DNA of 64,000 nucleotides, taken from contig NC_057828.1 in the NCBI RefSeq assembly GCF_910594005.1, positions 8,444,235 through 8,508,234 of the forward strand, written 5' to 3'. The notes under the pieces are model-generated. The model saw only the letters and a list, made by a program, of their open reading frames with translations, searched no databases and had not been told where the DNA came from. How positions within the stretch are numbered: the stretch's first letter is position 1; each line of letters starts with the position of its first letter. Position numbers and translations under genes: made by a program. Of the stretch, positions 1 to 11,246 are shown piece by piece. Source of the DNA: Cervus elaphus (lineage: Eukaryota; Chordata; Mammalia; Artiodactyla; Cervidae).

Positions 1-165
1 TGTGTATGACTGAGGGGTATGAATAACCCTGTGGGGCCCTTCCAGGTTCAAACCCTCTCTATGTCCCCATTTCATTGTTTGTAAGAAATAAGGTTCATTC
101 AGCCTCCTTGACCTCCCTGAGTTTCAAAGGGCAGAATCAAATAGTTGCTTACCAGGGAAGGAAGT
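1..165. repeat. Degenerate LTR-like interspersed repeat (fragment at window edge)
   Basis: This stretch shares ordered blocks with 20255-20450: accctgtggggc, then tgtcccc, then ccctgagtt, then a block around agttgct followed by a variant of caggaaaggga. The order is the same but the spacing differs, so the two look like diverged copies of one interspersed family. The composition resembles a ruminant endogenous-retrovirus LTR, but the family name is a guess. The copy is cut by the window edge on the left and by a BovB element on the right. No coding content is seen. Confidence 0.35.
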
Positions 166-167
166 TT

Positions 168-1188
168 AGTTCAGTTCAGTTGCTCAGTCATGTCTGACTC
201 TTTGCGACCCCATGGACTGCAGCACGCCAAGCCTCCCTGTCCATCACCAACTCCCAGAGTTTACTCAAACTCAGGTCCATTGAGTCAGTGATGCCATCCA
301 ACCATCTCATCCTCTGTCCTTCCCTTCTCCTCCCACCTTCAATCTTTCCCAGCATTATGGTCTTTTCCATTGAGTCAGTTCTTCCCATCAGGTGGCCAAA
401 GTATTGGAGTTTCAGCTTCAGCATCAGTCCTTCCAAAGAATATTCAGGACTGATTTCCTTCAGGATGGACTGGTTGGATCTCCTTGCCGTCCAAGGGACT
501 CTCAAGAGTCTTCTTCAACACCACAGTTCAAAAGCATCAATTCTTTGGTGCTCAGCTTTCTTAATAGTCCACTCTCACATCCGTACTTGAATACTGGAAA
601 ACCAACAGCTTTGATTAGACAGAACTTTGTTGGCAAAGTAATGTCTCTGCTTTTTAATAAGCTGTCTAGGTTGATCATAACTTTTCTTCCAAGGAGCAAG
701 CATTTTTTAATTTCAGGGCTGCAGTCACCACTTGTGGTGATTTTGGAGCCCCCCAAAATAAAGTCTGTCACTGTTTTTACTGTTTCCCCATCTATTTGCC
801 ATGAAGTGATGGGACCAGATGCCATGATCTTAGTTTTCTGAATGTTGAGTTTTAAGCCAGCTTTTTTACTCTCTTCTTTCACTTTCATCAAGAGGCTCTT
901 TAGTTCTTCACTTTCTGCCATAAAGGTGATGTCATCTGCATATTTGAGGTTATTGATATTTCTCCCAGCAATCTTGATTCCAGTTTGTGCTTCATCCAGT
1001 CCAGCATTTCTCATGATATATTCTGCATATAAGTTAAATAAGTAGGGTGACAATATATAGCCTTGACATACTCCTTTCCCAATTTGGAACTAGTCTGTTG
1101 TTCCATGTCCAGTTCTAACTGTTGCTTCTTAACCTGCATACAGATTTCTCAGGAGGCAGGTCTGGTGGTCTGGTATTCCCACATCTTT
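168..1188 (-). mobile_element. BovB (RTE) LINE, 3' part, interrupted by L1
   Basis: The left end carries the short tandem agttc/ttcag tail on the plus strand that marks the BovB 3' end, so the element runs on the minus strand. Minus-strand translation of 502-1053 gives a recognisable BovB reverse-transcriptase region: the NLYAEYIMRNAGLDEAQ block, then YADDITFMAES with the YADD catalytic motif, then the KTKIMASGP block. The region downstream of RT (188-505) is in another frame, so the element is a dead copy. It continues at 8925 on the other side of an inserted L1. BovB is a non-LTR retrotransposon known for horizontal spread between reptiles and ruminants. Confidence 0.9.
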
Positions 1189-1546
1189 TTTTTTTCCCAT
1201 TTATTTTTATTAGTTGGAGGCTAATTACTTTACAATATTGTAGTGGTTTTTGCCATACATTGACATGAATCAGCCATGGATTTACATGTGTTCTCCATCC
1301 TGAAGCCCCCTCTCACATCCCTCCCCATCCCATCCCTCTGGGTCATCCCAGTGCACCAGCCCCAAGCACTTGTCTCATGCATCCAAACTGGACTGGCGAT
1401 CTGTTTCTCACTTGATAGGATACATGTTTCGATACTGTTCTCTCAGATCATCTCACCCTCGCCTTCTCCCACAGAGTCCAAAAGTCTGTTCTATACATCT
1501 GTATCTCTTTTTCTGTCTTGCATATAGGGTTACCGTTACCATCTTT

Positions 1547-4500
1547 CTAAGTTCCATATATATGCGTTAGTATACTGTATTGATGTTTATCTTTCTGGCT
1601 TACTTCACTCTGTATAATGGGCTCCAGTTTTATCCATCTCATTAGAGCTGATTCAAATGAATTCTTTTTAATGGCTGAGTGATATTCCATTGTGTATATG
1701 TACCACAGCTTTCTTATCCATTCATCTGCTGATGGGCATCTAGGTTGCTTCCATGTCCTGGCTATTATAAACAGTGCTGTGATGAATATTGGGGCACATG
1801 TGTCTCTTTCATATCTGGCTTCCTCAGTGTGTATGCCCAGGAGTGGGATTGCTGGGTCATATGGCAGTCCTATTTCCAGTTTTTTAAGGAATCTCCACAC
1901 TGTTCTCCATAGTGGCTGTACTAGTTTGCATTCCCACCAACAGTGTAAGAGGGTTCCCTTTTCTCCACACCCTCTCCAGCATTTATTGCTTGTAGACTTT
2001 TGGATAGCAGCCATCCTGACTGGCGTATAATGGTACCTCATTGAGGTTTTGATTTGCATTTCTCTGATAATGAGTGATGCTGAGCATCTTTTCATGTGTT
2101 TGTTAGCCATCTGTTTGTCTTCTTCGGAGAAACGTCTGTTTAGATCTTTGGCCCATTTTTTTGATTGGGTCATTTATTTTTCTGGAATTGAGCTGCTGGA
2201 GTTGCTTGTATATTTTTGAGATTAATCCTTTGTCGGTTTCTTCATTTGCTATTATTTTCTCCCAATTTGAGGGCTGTCTTTTCACCTTGCTTATAGTTTT
2301 CCTTGTTGTGCAAAAGCTTTTAAGTTTCATTAGGTCCCATTTGTTTACTTTTGCTTTTATTTCCAATATTCTTGGAGGTGGGTCATAGAGGATCTTGCTG
2401 TGATTTATGTCAGAGAGCGTTTTGCCTATGTTCTCCTCTAGGAGTTTTATAGTTTCTGGTCTTACATTTAGATCTTTAATCCATTTTGAGTTTATTTTTG
2501 TGTATGGTGTTAGAAAGTGTTCTAGTTTCATTCTTTTGCAAGTGGTTGACCAGTTTTCCCAGCACCACTTGTTAAAGAGGTTGTCTTTTTTCCATTGTAC
2601 ATTCTTGCCTCCTTTGTCAAAGATAAGGTGTCCATAGGTATGTGGATTTATCTCTGGGCTTTCTATTTTGTTCCATTGATCTATATTTCTGTCTTTGTGC
2701 CAGTACCATACTGTCTTGATGACTGTAGCTTTGTAGTAGAGCCTGAAGTCAGTCAGGTTGATTCCTCCAGTTCCATTCTTCTTTCTCAAGGTTGCTTTGG
2801 CTATTTGAGGTTTTTTGTATTTCCATACAAATTGTGAAAGTATTTGTTCTAGTTCTGTGAAGAATACCGTTGGTAGCTTGATAGGGATTGCATTGAATCT
2901 ATAGATTGCTTTGCATAGTATACTCATTTTCACAATATTGATTCTTCCAATCCATGAACACGGTATATTTCTCCATCTATTTGTGTCCTCTTTGATTTTT
3001 TTCATCAGTGTTTTATAGTTTTCTATGTATTGGTCTTTCGTTTCTTTAGGTAGATATACTCCTAAGTATTTTATTCTTTTTGTTGCAATGGTGAATGATA
3101 TTGTTTCCTTAATTTCTCTTTCTGTTTTCTCACTGTTAGTGTATAGGAATGCAAGGGATTTCTGTGTGTTAATTTTATATCCTGCAACTTTACTATATTC
3201 ATTGATTAGCTCTAGTAATTTTCTGGTAGAGTCTTTAGGGTTTTCTATGCAGAGGATCATGTCATCTGCAAACAGTGAGCGTTTCACTTCTTTTCCTATC
3301 TGGATTCCTTTTATTTCTTTTTCTGCTCTGATTGCTGTGGCCAACACTTCCAAAACTATGTTGAATAGTAGTGGTGAGAGTGGGCACCCTTGTCTTGTTC
3401 CTGATTTTAGGAGAAATTCTTTCAATTTTTCACCATTGAGGATAATGTTTGCTGTGGGTTTGTCATATATAGTTTTATTATGTTGAGGTATGTTCCTTCT
3501 ATTCCTGCTTTCTGGAGAGTTTTTAATCATAAATGGATGTTGAATTCTGTCAAAGGCTTTTTCTGCACCTATTGAGATAATCATATGGTTTTTATCTTTC
3601 AATTTGTTAATGTGGTGTATTACATTTATTGATTTGTGGATATTAAAGAATCCTTGCATTCCTGGGATAAAGCCCACTTGGTCATGATGTATGATCTTTT
3701 TAATATGTTGTTGGATTCTGTTTGCTAGAATTTTGTTAAGGATTTTTGCATCTATGTTCATCAGTGATATTGGCCTGTAGTTTTCTTTTTTTGTAGCATC
3801 TTTGTCTGATTTTGGAATTAGGGTGATGGTGGCCTCATAGGATGAGTTTGGAAGTTTACCTTCTTCTGCAATTTTCTGGAAGAGTTTGAGTAAGATAGGT
3901 GTTAGCTCTTTAAATTTTTGGTAGAATTCAGCTGTGAAGCCATCTGATCCTGGGCTTTTGTTTGCTGGAAGATTTCTGATTACAGTTTTGATTTCCTTGC
4001 TTGTGATGGGTCTGTTAAGATCTTCTATTTCTTCCTGGTTCAGTTTTGGAAAGTTATACTTTTCTAGGAATTTGTCCATTTCTTCCAAGTTGTCCGTTTT
4101 ATTGGCATAGAGCTGCTGGTAGTAATCTCTTATGACCCTTTGTATTTCAGTGTTGTCTGTTGTGATCTCTCCATTTTCATTTCTAATTTTGTTGATTTGG
4201 TTCTTCTACCTTTGTTTCTTAATGAGTCTTAATGACGGTTTGTCAATTTCGTTTATCTTTTCAAAAAACCTGCTTTTAGCTTTGTTGATTTTTGCTATGG
4301 TCTCTTTTGTTTCTTTTGCATTTATTTCTTCCCTAATTTTTAAGATTTCTTTCCTTCTACTAACCCTGGGGTTCTTCATTTCTTCCTTCTCTAGTTGCTT
4401 TAGGTGTAGATTTAGGTTATTTATTTGACTTTTTTCTTGTTTCTTGAGGTAAGCCTGTAATGCTATGAACCTTCCCCTTAGCACTGCTTTTACAGTGTCC

Positions 4501-5334
4501 CATAGGTTTTGGGTTGTTGTGTTTTCATTTTCATTTTTTTCTATGCATATTTTGATTTCTTCTATGATTTGTTGGTTATTCAGAAGCATGTTATTTAGCC
4601 TCCATGTGTTTGAATTTTTAATAGTTTGTTGTTTTTTTTTTTTGCTGTAAAGATGACTGGAATGATTTGTTTTTTTTTTTTTTTTTTAATTTACCAAGGC
4701 TAGATTTATGGCCCAGGATGTGATCTATTCTGGAGAAGGTTCCGTGTGCACTTGGGAAAAAGGTGAAATTGATTGTTTTGGGGTGAAATGTCCTATAGAT
4801 ATCAATTAGGTCTAGCTGGTCCATTGTGTCATTTAAAGTTTGTGTTTCCTTGTTAATTTTCTGTTTAGTTGATCTATCCATAGTTGTGAGTGGGGTATTA
4901 AAGTCTCCCACTATTATTGTGTTATTGTTAATTTCCCCTTTCATACTTGTTAGCATTTGCCTTATATATTAGGGTGCTCCTATGTTGGGTGCATATATAT
5001 TTATAATTGTTATATCTTCTTCTTGGATTGATCCTTTGATCATTATGTAGTGTCCTTCTTTGTCTCTTTTCAAAGCCTTTATTTTAAAGTCTATTTTATC
5101 TGATATGAGTATTGTGACTCCTGCTTTCTTTTGGTCTCCATTTGCGTGAAATATTTTTTTCCAGCCCTTCACTTTCAGTCTGTATGTGTCCCTTGTTTTG
5201 AGATGGGTCTCTTGTAGACAGCATATATAGGGGTCTTGTTTTTGTATCCATTCAGCCAGGCTTTGTCTTTTGGTCGGGGCATTCAACCCATTTACATTTA
5301 AGGTAATTATTGATAGGTATGGTCCTGTTGCCAT
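1547..5334 (-). pseudogene. L1 ORF2 (endonuclease/reverse transcriptase), multiply disrupted
   Basis: The N-terminal apurinic-type endonuclease starts with MATGPYLSIITLNVNGLN at 5334. The frame is then hit four times. A stop interrupts the endonuclease near 4969, with the same frame resuming at 4956. A frame change lies between about 4690 and 4590. A stop lies at 4206-4208, between the endonuclease and RT segments. Another frame change lies near 2170-2103. The RT segment (4088-2103) keeps the YRPISLMNID block and FADDM catalytic motif. In motif A the first aspartate of the usual DAEKAFD is glycine (GAEKAFD). The C-terminal zinc-knuckle-like CWRGCGEKGTLLHCWWEC block is at about 1980-1920. This is a retroelement pseudogene. 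Confidence 0.9.
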
Positions 5335-5385
5335 TTACTTTGTTGTTTTGGGTTCACGTTTATACAACCTTTCTGTGTTTCCTGT

Positions 5386-6204
5386 CTAGAGAAGATCCTT
5401 TAGCATTTGTTGAAGAGCTGGTTTGGTGGTGCTGAATTCTCTCAGCTTTTGCTTGCCTGTAAAGCTTTTGAATTTTCCTTTATATCTGAATGAGATCCTT
5501 GCTGGGTACAGTAATCTGGATTTTAGGTTATTCTCTTTCATTACTTTAAGTATGTCCTGCCATTCCCTTCTGGCCTGAAGAGTTTCTATTGATAGATCAG
5601 CTGTTATCCTTATTGGAATCCCTTTGTGTGTTATTTGTTGTTTCTCCCTTGCTGCTTTTAATATTTGTTCTTTGTGCTTGATCTTTGTTAATTTGATTAA
5701 TATGTGTCTTGGGGTGTTTTGCCTTGGGTTTATCCTGTTTGGGACTCTTTGGGTTTCTTGGACTTGTGTAACTATTTCCTTCCCCATTTTAGGGAAGTTT
5801 TCAGCTATTATCGCCTCGAGTATTTTCTCATGGCCTTTCTTTTTGTCTTCTTCTTCTGGGACTCCTATGATTCGAATGTTGGGGTGTTTCACATTGCCCC
5901 AGAGGTCCCTGAAGTTGTCCTCATTTCTTCTGATTCTTTTTTCTTTTTTCCTCTCTGCTTCATTTATTTCCACCATTTTATCTTCTACCTCACTTAGCCT
6001 ATCTTCTGCCTCCATTATTCTACTGTTGGTTCCCTCCAGAGTGTTTTTGATCTCATATATTGCATTATTCATTTTTAATTGACTGTTTTTTATTTCTTCT
6101 AGGTCCTTGTTAAACATTTCTTTCATCTTCTCAATCCTTGTCTCCTGGCTATTTATCTGTAACTCCATTTTGTTTTCAAGATTTTGGATCATTTTTATTA
6201 TCAT
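5386..6204 (-). pseudogene. L1 ORF1 RNA-binding chaperone, N-terminally incomplete
   Basis: A 272-codon open frame from the first Met encodes the L1 ORF1p core. A long charged coiled coil (about residues 1-95, rich in E, K and N) is followed by the RRM block with NIRIIGVPEEE at about 115-125. A basic C-terminal domain follows, with LQARREWQDI near 210 and a terminal LREFSTTKPAL block. ORF1p trimerises through the coiled coil and binds L1 RNA. Intact mammalian ORF1p is about 330-380 residues. Here the frame stays open upstream of 6204 without a Met, as KKEIGNLPEKEF, so the N-terminus has been lost to mutation or lies upstream. It belongs to the L1 at 1189-8924. Confidence 0.85.
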
Positions 6205-6509
6205 TATTCTAAATTCTTTTTCAGGTAGATTCCCTATCTCCTTTTTTGTTTGGCTTGGTGGGCACTTTTCGTGTTCCTTTACCTGCTGGGTATTTTTCTG
6301 CCTTTTCCTCTTATTTAGAATGCTGTGTTTGGAGTGGCCTTTCTGTGTTCTGGTGGCCTGTGGTTCCTTTTTATTGTGGAGGTTTCTCCCAGTGGGTGGG
6401 GTTGGACGATTGGCTTGTCAAGGTTTCCTGATTAGGGAAGCTTGCGTCGCTGTTCTGGTGCGTGGAACTGGATTTCTTCTCTTTGGAGTGCAATGGAGTG
6501 TCCAGTAGT

Positions 6510-8924
6510 GAGTTTTGAGTTGGGTCTATGTGTTTGGTGTGACTTTGGGCAGCCTGTATGTTGACTCTCAGGGCTATGTTCCTGCATTGCTGGAGAATTT
6601 GTGTGGTATGTCTTGCTCTGGAACTTATCGGCTCTTGGGTGGTGGTTGGTTTCAGTGTAGGTATGGAGGCTTTTGGATGATCTCTTATTACTTAATGTTC
6701 CCTGTAGTCAGGAGTTCTCTAGTGTTCTTAGGTTTTGGGCTTAAGTCTCCTGCCTCTGGATTTCAGTCTTATTCTTCCAGTAGCCTCAAGACTTCTCCAA
6801 CTATACAGCACTGAATAGAAAACTTCTTGGTTAATGGTGAAAATATTCTCCACAGTGAGGGACACCCAGAGAGGTTCACAGAGTTACATGAAGAAAAGGA
6901 GAGGGAGGAAGGAGATAGAGATGGGTAGGAGGAGAAAAAGGGGGACTCAAGAGGAGAGAGACAGATCTATGCAGTACTCTGTTCTCTAAGTGTTCTCCAT
7001 AGCCCAGAACACCCACAGAGATTCATAGAATTGGATTGAGAAGAGAAGAGTGAGGGAGGAAATAGAGGTGATCTGGGGGAGATAAAGGAGAGTCAAAAGG
7101 GGGAGAGAGTAAAAATGGGTACTGAATATTGGATTCTTAAATGTCCAAAATTGATATCAAATACTGAAAAACAAAGAGTAAAAATCTAGAGTAGAGGTTA
7201 GACTCTTAAAAATACAATATTAAAAACAAGAACAAAAACACAAAAAATTTAAGAAATATATATGAAGTTTGCTTTAAAAATAGGGTCTTTTTTTTTGCAA
7301 GGTTATAGTGAAATGAAAATGAAAATTAAGGAGTAATAGAGGACTTTAAAAAAAATTAAAGAAAATGAAAATTAAGGAGTAATAAAGGAGTAATAGGGAA
7401 TTTTTAAAAGAAAATAAAAGAAAATAAAAAGAAAAAAATGTTTAATGAAAAAAATAGTAAAAATATATCTAGGAATTTCTCTGTAGCTGTTGTGGGCAGT
7501 GTGGGTTTGGTTCAGTTTCAGATAGCTCCTTGTTCCAGCTTACACTTCTCGATATCTATAGGCCCCTTCTGGTGTAGTCGGTGTTACCTACAGGGATTTT
7601 AATCTGTTGCACCGGTCCCTTCTGAAGCGGTTCCCTTTATTTGGCTTCTGTTTGCCGGTCTCTTCACTGTCTAATTTCCGCCCTGACACAGGCGGGTGGA
7701 GGTGGTCTCTTGTTTAGGTTCACTTATTCAGTTGTGCTGTGGGGAGGGAGGGGCGATGCAGACAAATGTCACTGGCGTGTGTGGGGAGCACTCGCAGTGT
7801 TCCAGCCACACTGGGTTTGCCCCCGCTCACGGGTGTGTGTGCTTTCCCCGTCTACACTGCTCAGGCTCCAGGCTGCTCTATGGGGAGTGGGCCCTGAGTT
7901 GCATGTGGTTCCAGTTTTCAGGTACTCCACAAAAGCACAGACTCGGTTGGGCCTGCGTTTTGTGCCTTCCCCGCCTGAGCAGCTCAGGCAGCCAGGAGCT
8001 TGAGGAACACACTCTCCCCGGGTGCGGTGTGCCTTCTCCCCTCCGCGGTCCCAGCCTCAGTTTCCCCGTGCGCCAGTCGGGTGTGTGCGCCTTGTGTCTG
8101 TCCTTGGGAGCTGGTCTCTAGCTGTGACCCTCCCAGGGGATGTCAACCATCCAGAATCTCAGGAAGTCTTTGGTTAGAAACTGGAGGCCTGTTTGCAGTG
8201 TGGGAGGGGATGCCGTCTCTGGGGCCGAGTTTGCCCGTTTCCCCTCCCACCTGCCTCCTGCCTCCAGCAGGGGATGGGCCGGTCTGCAGCTGACTAGCTC
8301 TTCTCTGGAATTGCTCAGTCTTTCCTTTGTTCTGTGAACAGGCCAGCAGTGTGTTCGGTTCGCAGGTTAATTTTCTCTCTTTCTCTTGCTATCCCACAGT
8401 TTAAGTTGCTATCTCACGTTAGCTCCCTCCGATTGCCCTCAGGGCATTCAGGCCCGGACCTTACCCTAAGCAATGCCGCCCGCTCCCCTTCATTCCGCCC
8501 CCACTCGCTGGTGGTGGATGCGAGCATCTGGGGTACTTTTCTGCTGGGAGTTGCTTTTAGGCATGTAATCTGTGGGTTTTATTTATTTTCCCTCCCGGTT
8601 AGGTTGCCCTCAGAGATTTGAAAACGTCCCCCAGACCTGCCAGCGAGAGGGTTTCCTGGTGTTTGGAAACTTCCTCTATTACGACTCCCTTCCCTGGATA
8701 GGTCTCCATCCCTAGCTCTTTTATCTCTCTTTTTATCTTTTATATTTTGTCCTACCTCCTTTTGAAGACAATGGGCTGCTTTCCTGGGCACCTGATGTCC
8801 TCTGCTAGCGATCAGAAGTTGTTTTGTGGAGTTTGCTCAGTGTTCAACTGTTCTTTCGATGAATTTGTAGGGGAGAAAGTGGTCTCCCCGTCCTATTCCT
8901 CCACCATGTTAGCTCCTCCCCACC
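6510..8924 (-). promoter_or_regulatory. L1 5' UTR / internal promoter region
   Basis: About 2.4 kb separates ORF1 from the L1 5' end. The distal half (about 7500-8700) is clearly richer in GC and CpG than the surrounding AT-rich DNA, as expected for the internal promoter of L1 elements. The proximal half (about 6830-7460) is purine-rich on the plus strand, with A and AAAAT runs. Open frames of 60-140 codons on the plus strand here show no recognisable domains and are antisense noise. Promoter activity is inferred from family knowledge only. Confidence 0.6.
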
Positions 8925-10820
8925 ATTCTCACATCTTTAAGAATTTCCCACAGTTTATTGTGATCCACACAGTCAAAGGCTTTGGCGTATGTAGTCAATA
9001 AAGCAGAAGAAGATATTTTTCTGGAACTCTCTTGCTTTTTTAATGATCCAATGGATGTTGGCAATTTGATCTCTGGCTCCTCTGCCTTTTCTAAAACCAG
9101 TTTGAACATCTGGAAGCTCACAGTTCACGTCCTGTTGAAGCTGGCTTGGAGAATTTTGAGCATTATTTTGCTAGCGTGTGAGATGAGTGCAATTCTGCGA
9201 TAGTTTGAGCATTCTTGGGCATTGTCTTTCTTTGGGATTGGAATGAAAACTGACCTTTTCCAGTCCTGTGGCCACTGCTGAGTTTTCCAAATTTGCTGGC
9301 ATATTGAGTGCAGCACTTTCACAGCATCATCTTTTAGGATTTGAAATAGCTCAACTGGAATTCCATCACATCCACTAGCTTTGTTCGTAGTGATGATTTC
9401 TAAGGCCCACTTGACTTTACATTCCAGGATTTCTGGCTCTAGGTGCGTGATCACACCGTCGTGATGATCTGGGTCATGAAGATCTTTTTTGTACAGTTCT
9501 TCTGTGTATTCTTGCCACCTCTTCTTAATATCTTCTGCTTCTGTTAGGTCCATACGATTTCTGTCTTTTATTGAACCCATCTTTGCATGAAATGTTCCCT
9601 TGGTATCTCTGATTTTCTTGAAGAGATCTCTAGTCTTTCCCATTCTGTTGTTTTCCTCTATTTCTTTGCATTGATCACTGAGGAAGGCTTTCTTTTCTCT
9701 CCTGGCTATTCTTTGGAACTCTGCATTCAAATGGGAATATCTTTCCTTTTCTCCTTTGTTTTTCACTTCTCTTCTTTTCACAGCTGTTTGTAAGGCCTCC
9801 TCAGACAGCCATTTTGCTTTTTTGCATTTCTTTTCCATGGGGATGGTCTTAATCCCCATCTCCTGTACAATGTCATGAACCTCTGTTCATAGCTCATCAG
9901 GCTCTCTGTCTATCAGATCTAGTCTCTTACATCTATTTCTCACTTCCACTGTATAATCATAAGGGATTTGATTTAGGTCATACCTGAATGGCCTAGTGGT
10001 TTTCCCTACTTTCCTCAATTTCAGTCTGAATTTGGCAATAAGGAGTTCATGATCTGAGCCACAGTCAGCTCCCGGTCTTGTTTTTTGCTGACTGTATAGA
10101 GCTTCTCCATCTTTGGCTGCAAATAATATAATCAATCTGACTTCAGTGTTGACCATCTGGTGATGTCCATGTGTAGAATCTTCTCTTGTGTTGTTGGAAG
10201 AGGGTGTTTGCTATGAGCAGTGCATTCTTTTGGCTGAACTCTATTAGCCTTTGCCCTGCCTCATTCTGTACTCCAAGGCCAAATTTGCCTGTTACTGTAG
10301 GTTTTTCTTGACTTCCTACTTTTGCATTCCAGTCCCCTATAATGAAAAGTACATCCTTTTGGGTGTTAGTTCTAAAAGATCTTGTACATCTTCATAGAAC
10401 TGTTCAACTCCAGCTTCTTCAGCATTACTGGTTGGGGCATAGGCTTGGATTACCGTGATATTGAATGGTTTGCCTTGGAAATGGACAGAGATCATTCTGT
10501 CATTTTTGAGATTGGATCCAAGTACTGCATTTTGGACTCTTTTATTGGCCTTGATGGCTACTCCATTTCTTCTAAGGGATTCCTGCCCACAGTAGTAGAT
10601 ATAATGGTCATCTGAGTTAAATTCACCCATTCCAGTCCATTTTAGTTTGCTGATTCCTAGAATGGTGATGCTCGCTCTTGCCATCTCTTGTTGACCACTT
10701 CCAATTTGTTATGTTTGTCAGTGAGCTGGTACTCAGATAAGAGACACCTCTAGGCTGAGGGGGTTTCATGGGCCCTCTCTCACAATTTGCATTTTTGAGA
10801 TAGGATGGCACAAGGTATGT
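8925..10820 (-). mobile_element. BovB LINE, 5' part (continuation of 168-1188)
   Basis: This is the upstream half of the BovB split by the L1. On the minus strand, 10684-10337 encodes the start of the endonuclease (MARASITILGISKLKW, later ITVIQAYAPTSNAEE). Frames at 10156-9887 and 9859-9125 continue into the linker and RT N-terminus (KRSVFIPIPKKDNAQECSNYRRIAL). 9121-8909 holds RT motif A (TYAKAFDCVDHNKLWEIL). The reading frame is interrupted several times. With the left half, about 2.9 kb of a usual 3.2-kb element is present. The 5' limit near 10820 is approximate and adjoins a C-run at 10831-10848. Confidence 0.9.
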
Positions 10821-11078
10821 TATCCCCCTACACCCCCCCCCCCCCCCAAACAGTTGACAAGAATACTGATTTGTTGAGCCATTATCAGCCCAAGTGTTGA
10901 GAAAAGAAAAAAAGGTTAATCTTAGGCAGAACCAGTTTCATCAATAGAGAAGGGGTAAAAAAGAAAAGTCTGCCATTTGCAGTTTATTTCCTCCTACTGC
11001 TTGGGGATCTCTGGCCTTCCTACCTGTTACCCTGTCAGTTCCAATCCTCTAATCACAAGTTTGGATACCCAAGCAATC
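10821..11078. other. Short unique segment with poly-C run
   Basis: The only obvious structure is a homopolymer of about 17 C residues at 10831-10848, immediately beyond the BovB 5' end. It may be part of the BovB junction or a private expansion. No coding frame or repeat family was recognised in the remainder. Confidence 0.5.
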
Positions 11079-11246
11079 TAGCCTGCCAGACTCCTCTGTC
11101 CATGGGATTCTCTAGACAAGAATACTGGAGTGGGTTACCATTTCCTCCTCCAGGGGATCTTCCTGACCGAGGGACTGAACCTGAGTCTCCTGAGTCTCCA
11201 GCACTGGCAGGGAACCACTAACCACTGGACCACCAGGGAAATCCCT
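11079..11246 (-). mobile_element. Bov-tA-type SINE, minus strand
   Basis: The body carries the usual minus-strand landmarks: gcctgccaga-ctcctctgtcc, gaatactggagtggg and ccaggggatcttcctga. It ends with a tRNA-like head that reads aaccactggaccaccaggg, which is closer to the CHR-type head than to the usual Bov-tA head. It lacks the cagtcgtgtc tail region, so it is truncated at its 3' side. Confidence 0.85.

Larger units (their letters stand above)
1189..8924 (-). mobile_element. Near-full-length ruminant L1 inserted in BovB
   Basis: A 7.7-kb L1 in minus orientation. Its 3' poly(A) appears as the T-run at about 1186-1195. ORF2 lies at about 1547-5334, ORF1 at about 5386 to beyond 6204, and a long 5' UTR reaches 8924. 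The extreme 5' end reads on the minus strand as a gene-poor GGAGGAATAGGACGGGGAG block typical of ruminant L1 starts. Near-identical target-site duplications flank it: attcccacatcttt at 1175-1188 and attctcacatcttt at 8925-8938, one mismatch. Joining the flanks restores a continuous BovB. Both ORFs are broken, so the copy cannot move itself. Confidence 0.93.
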
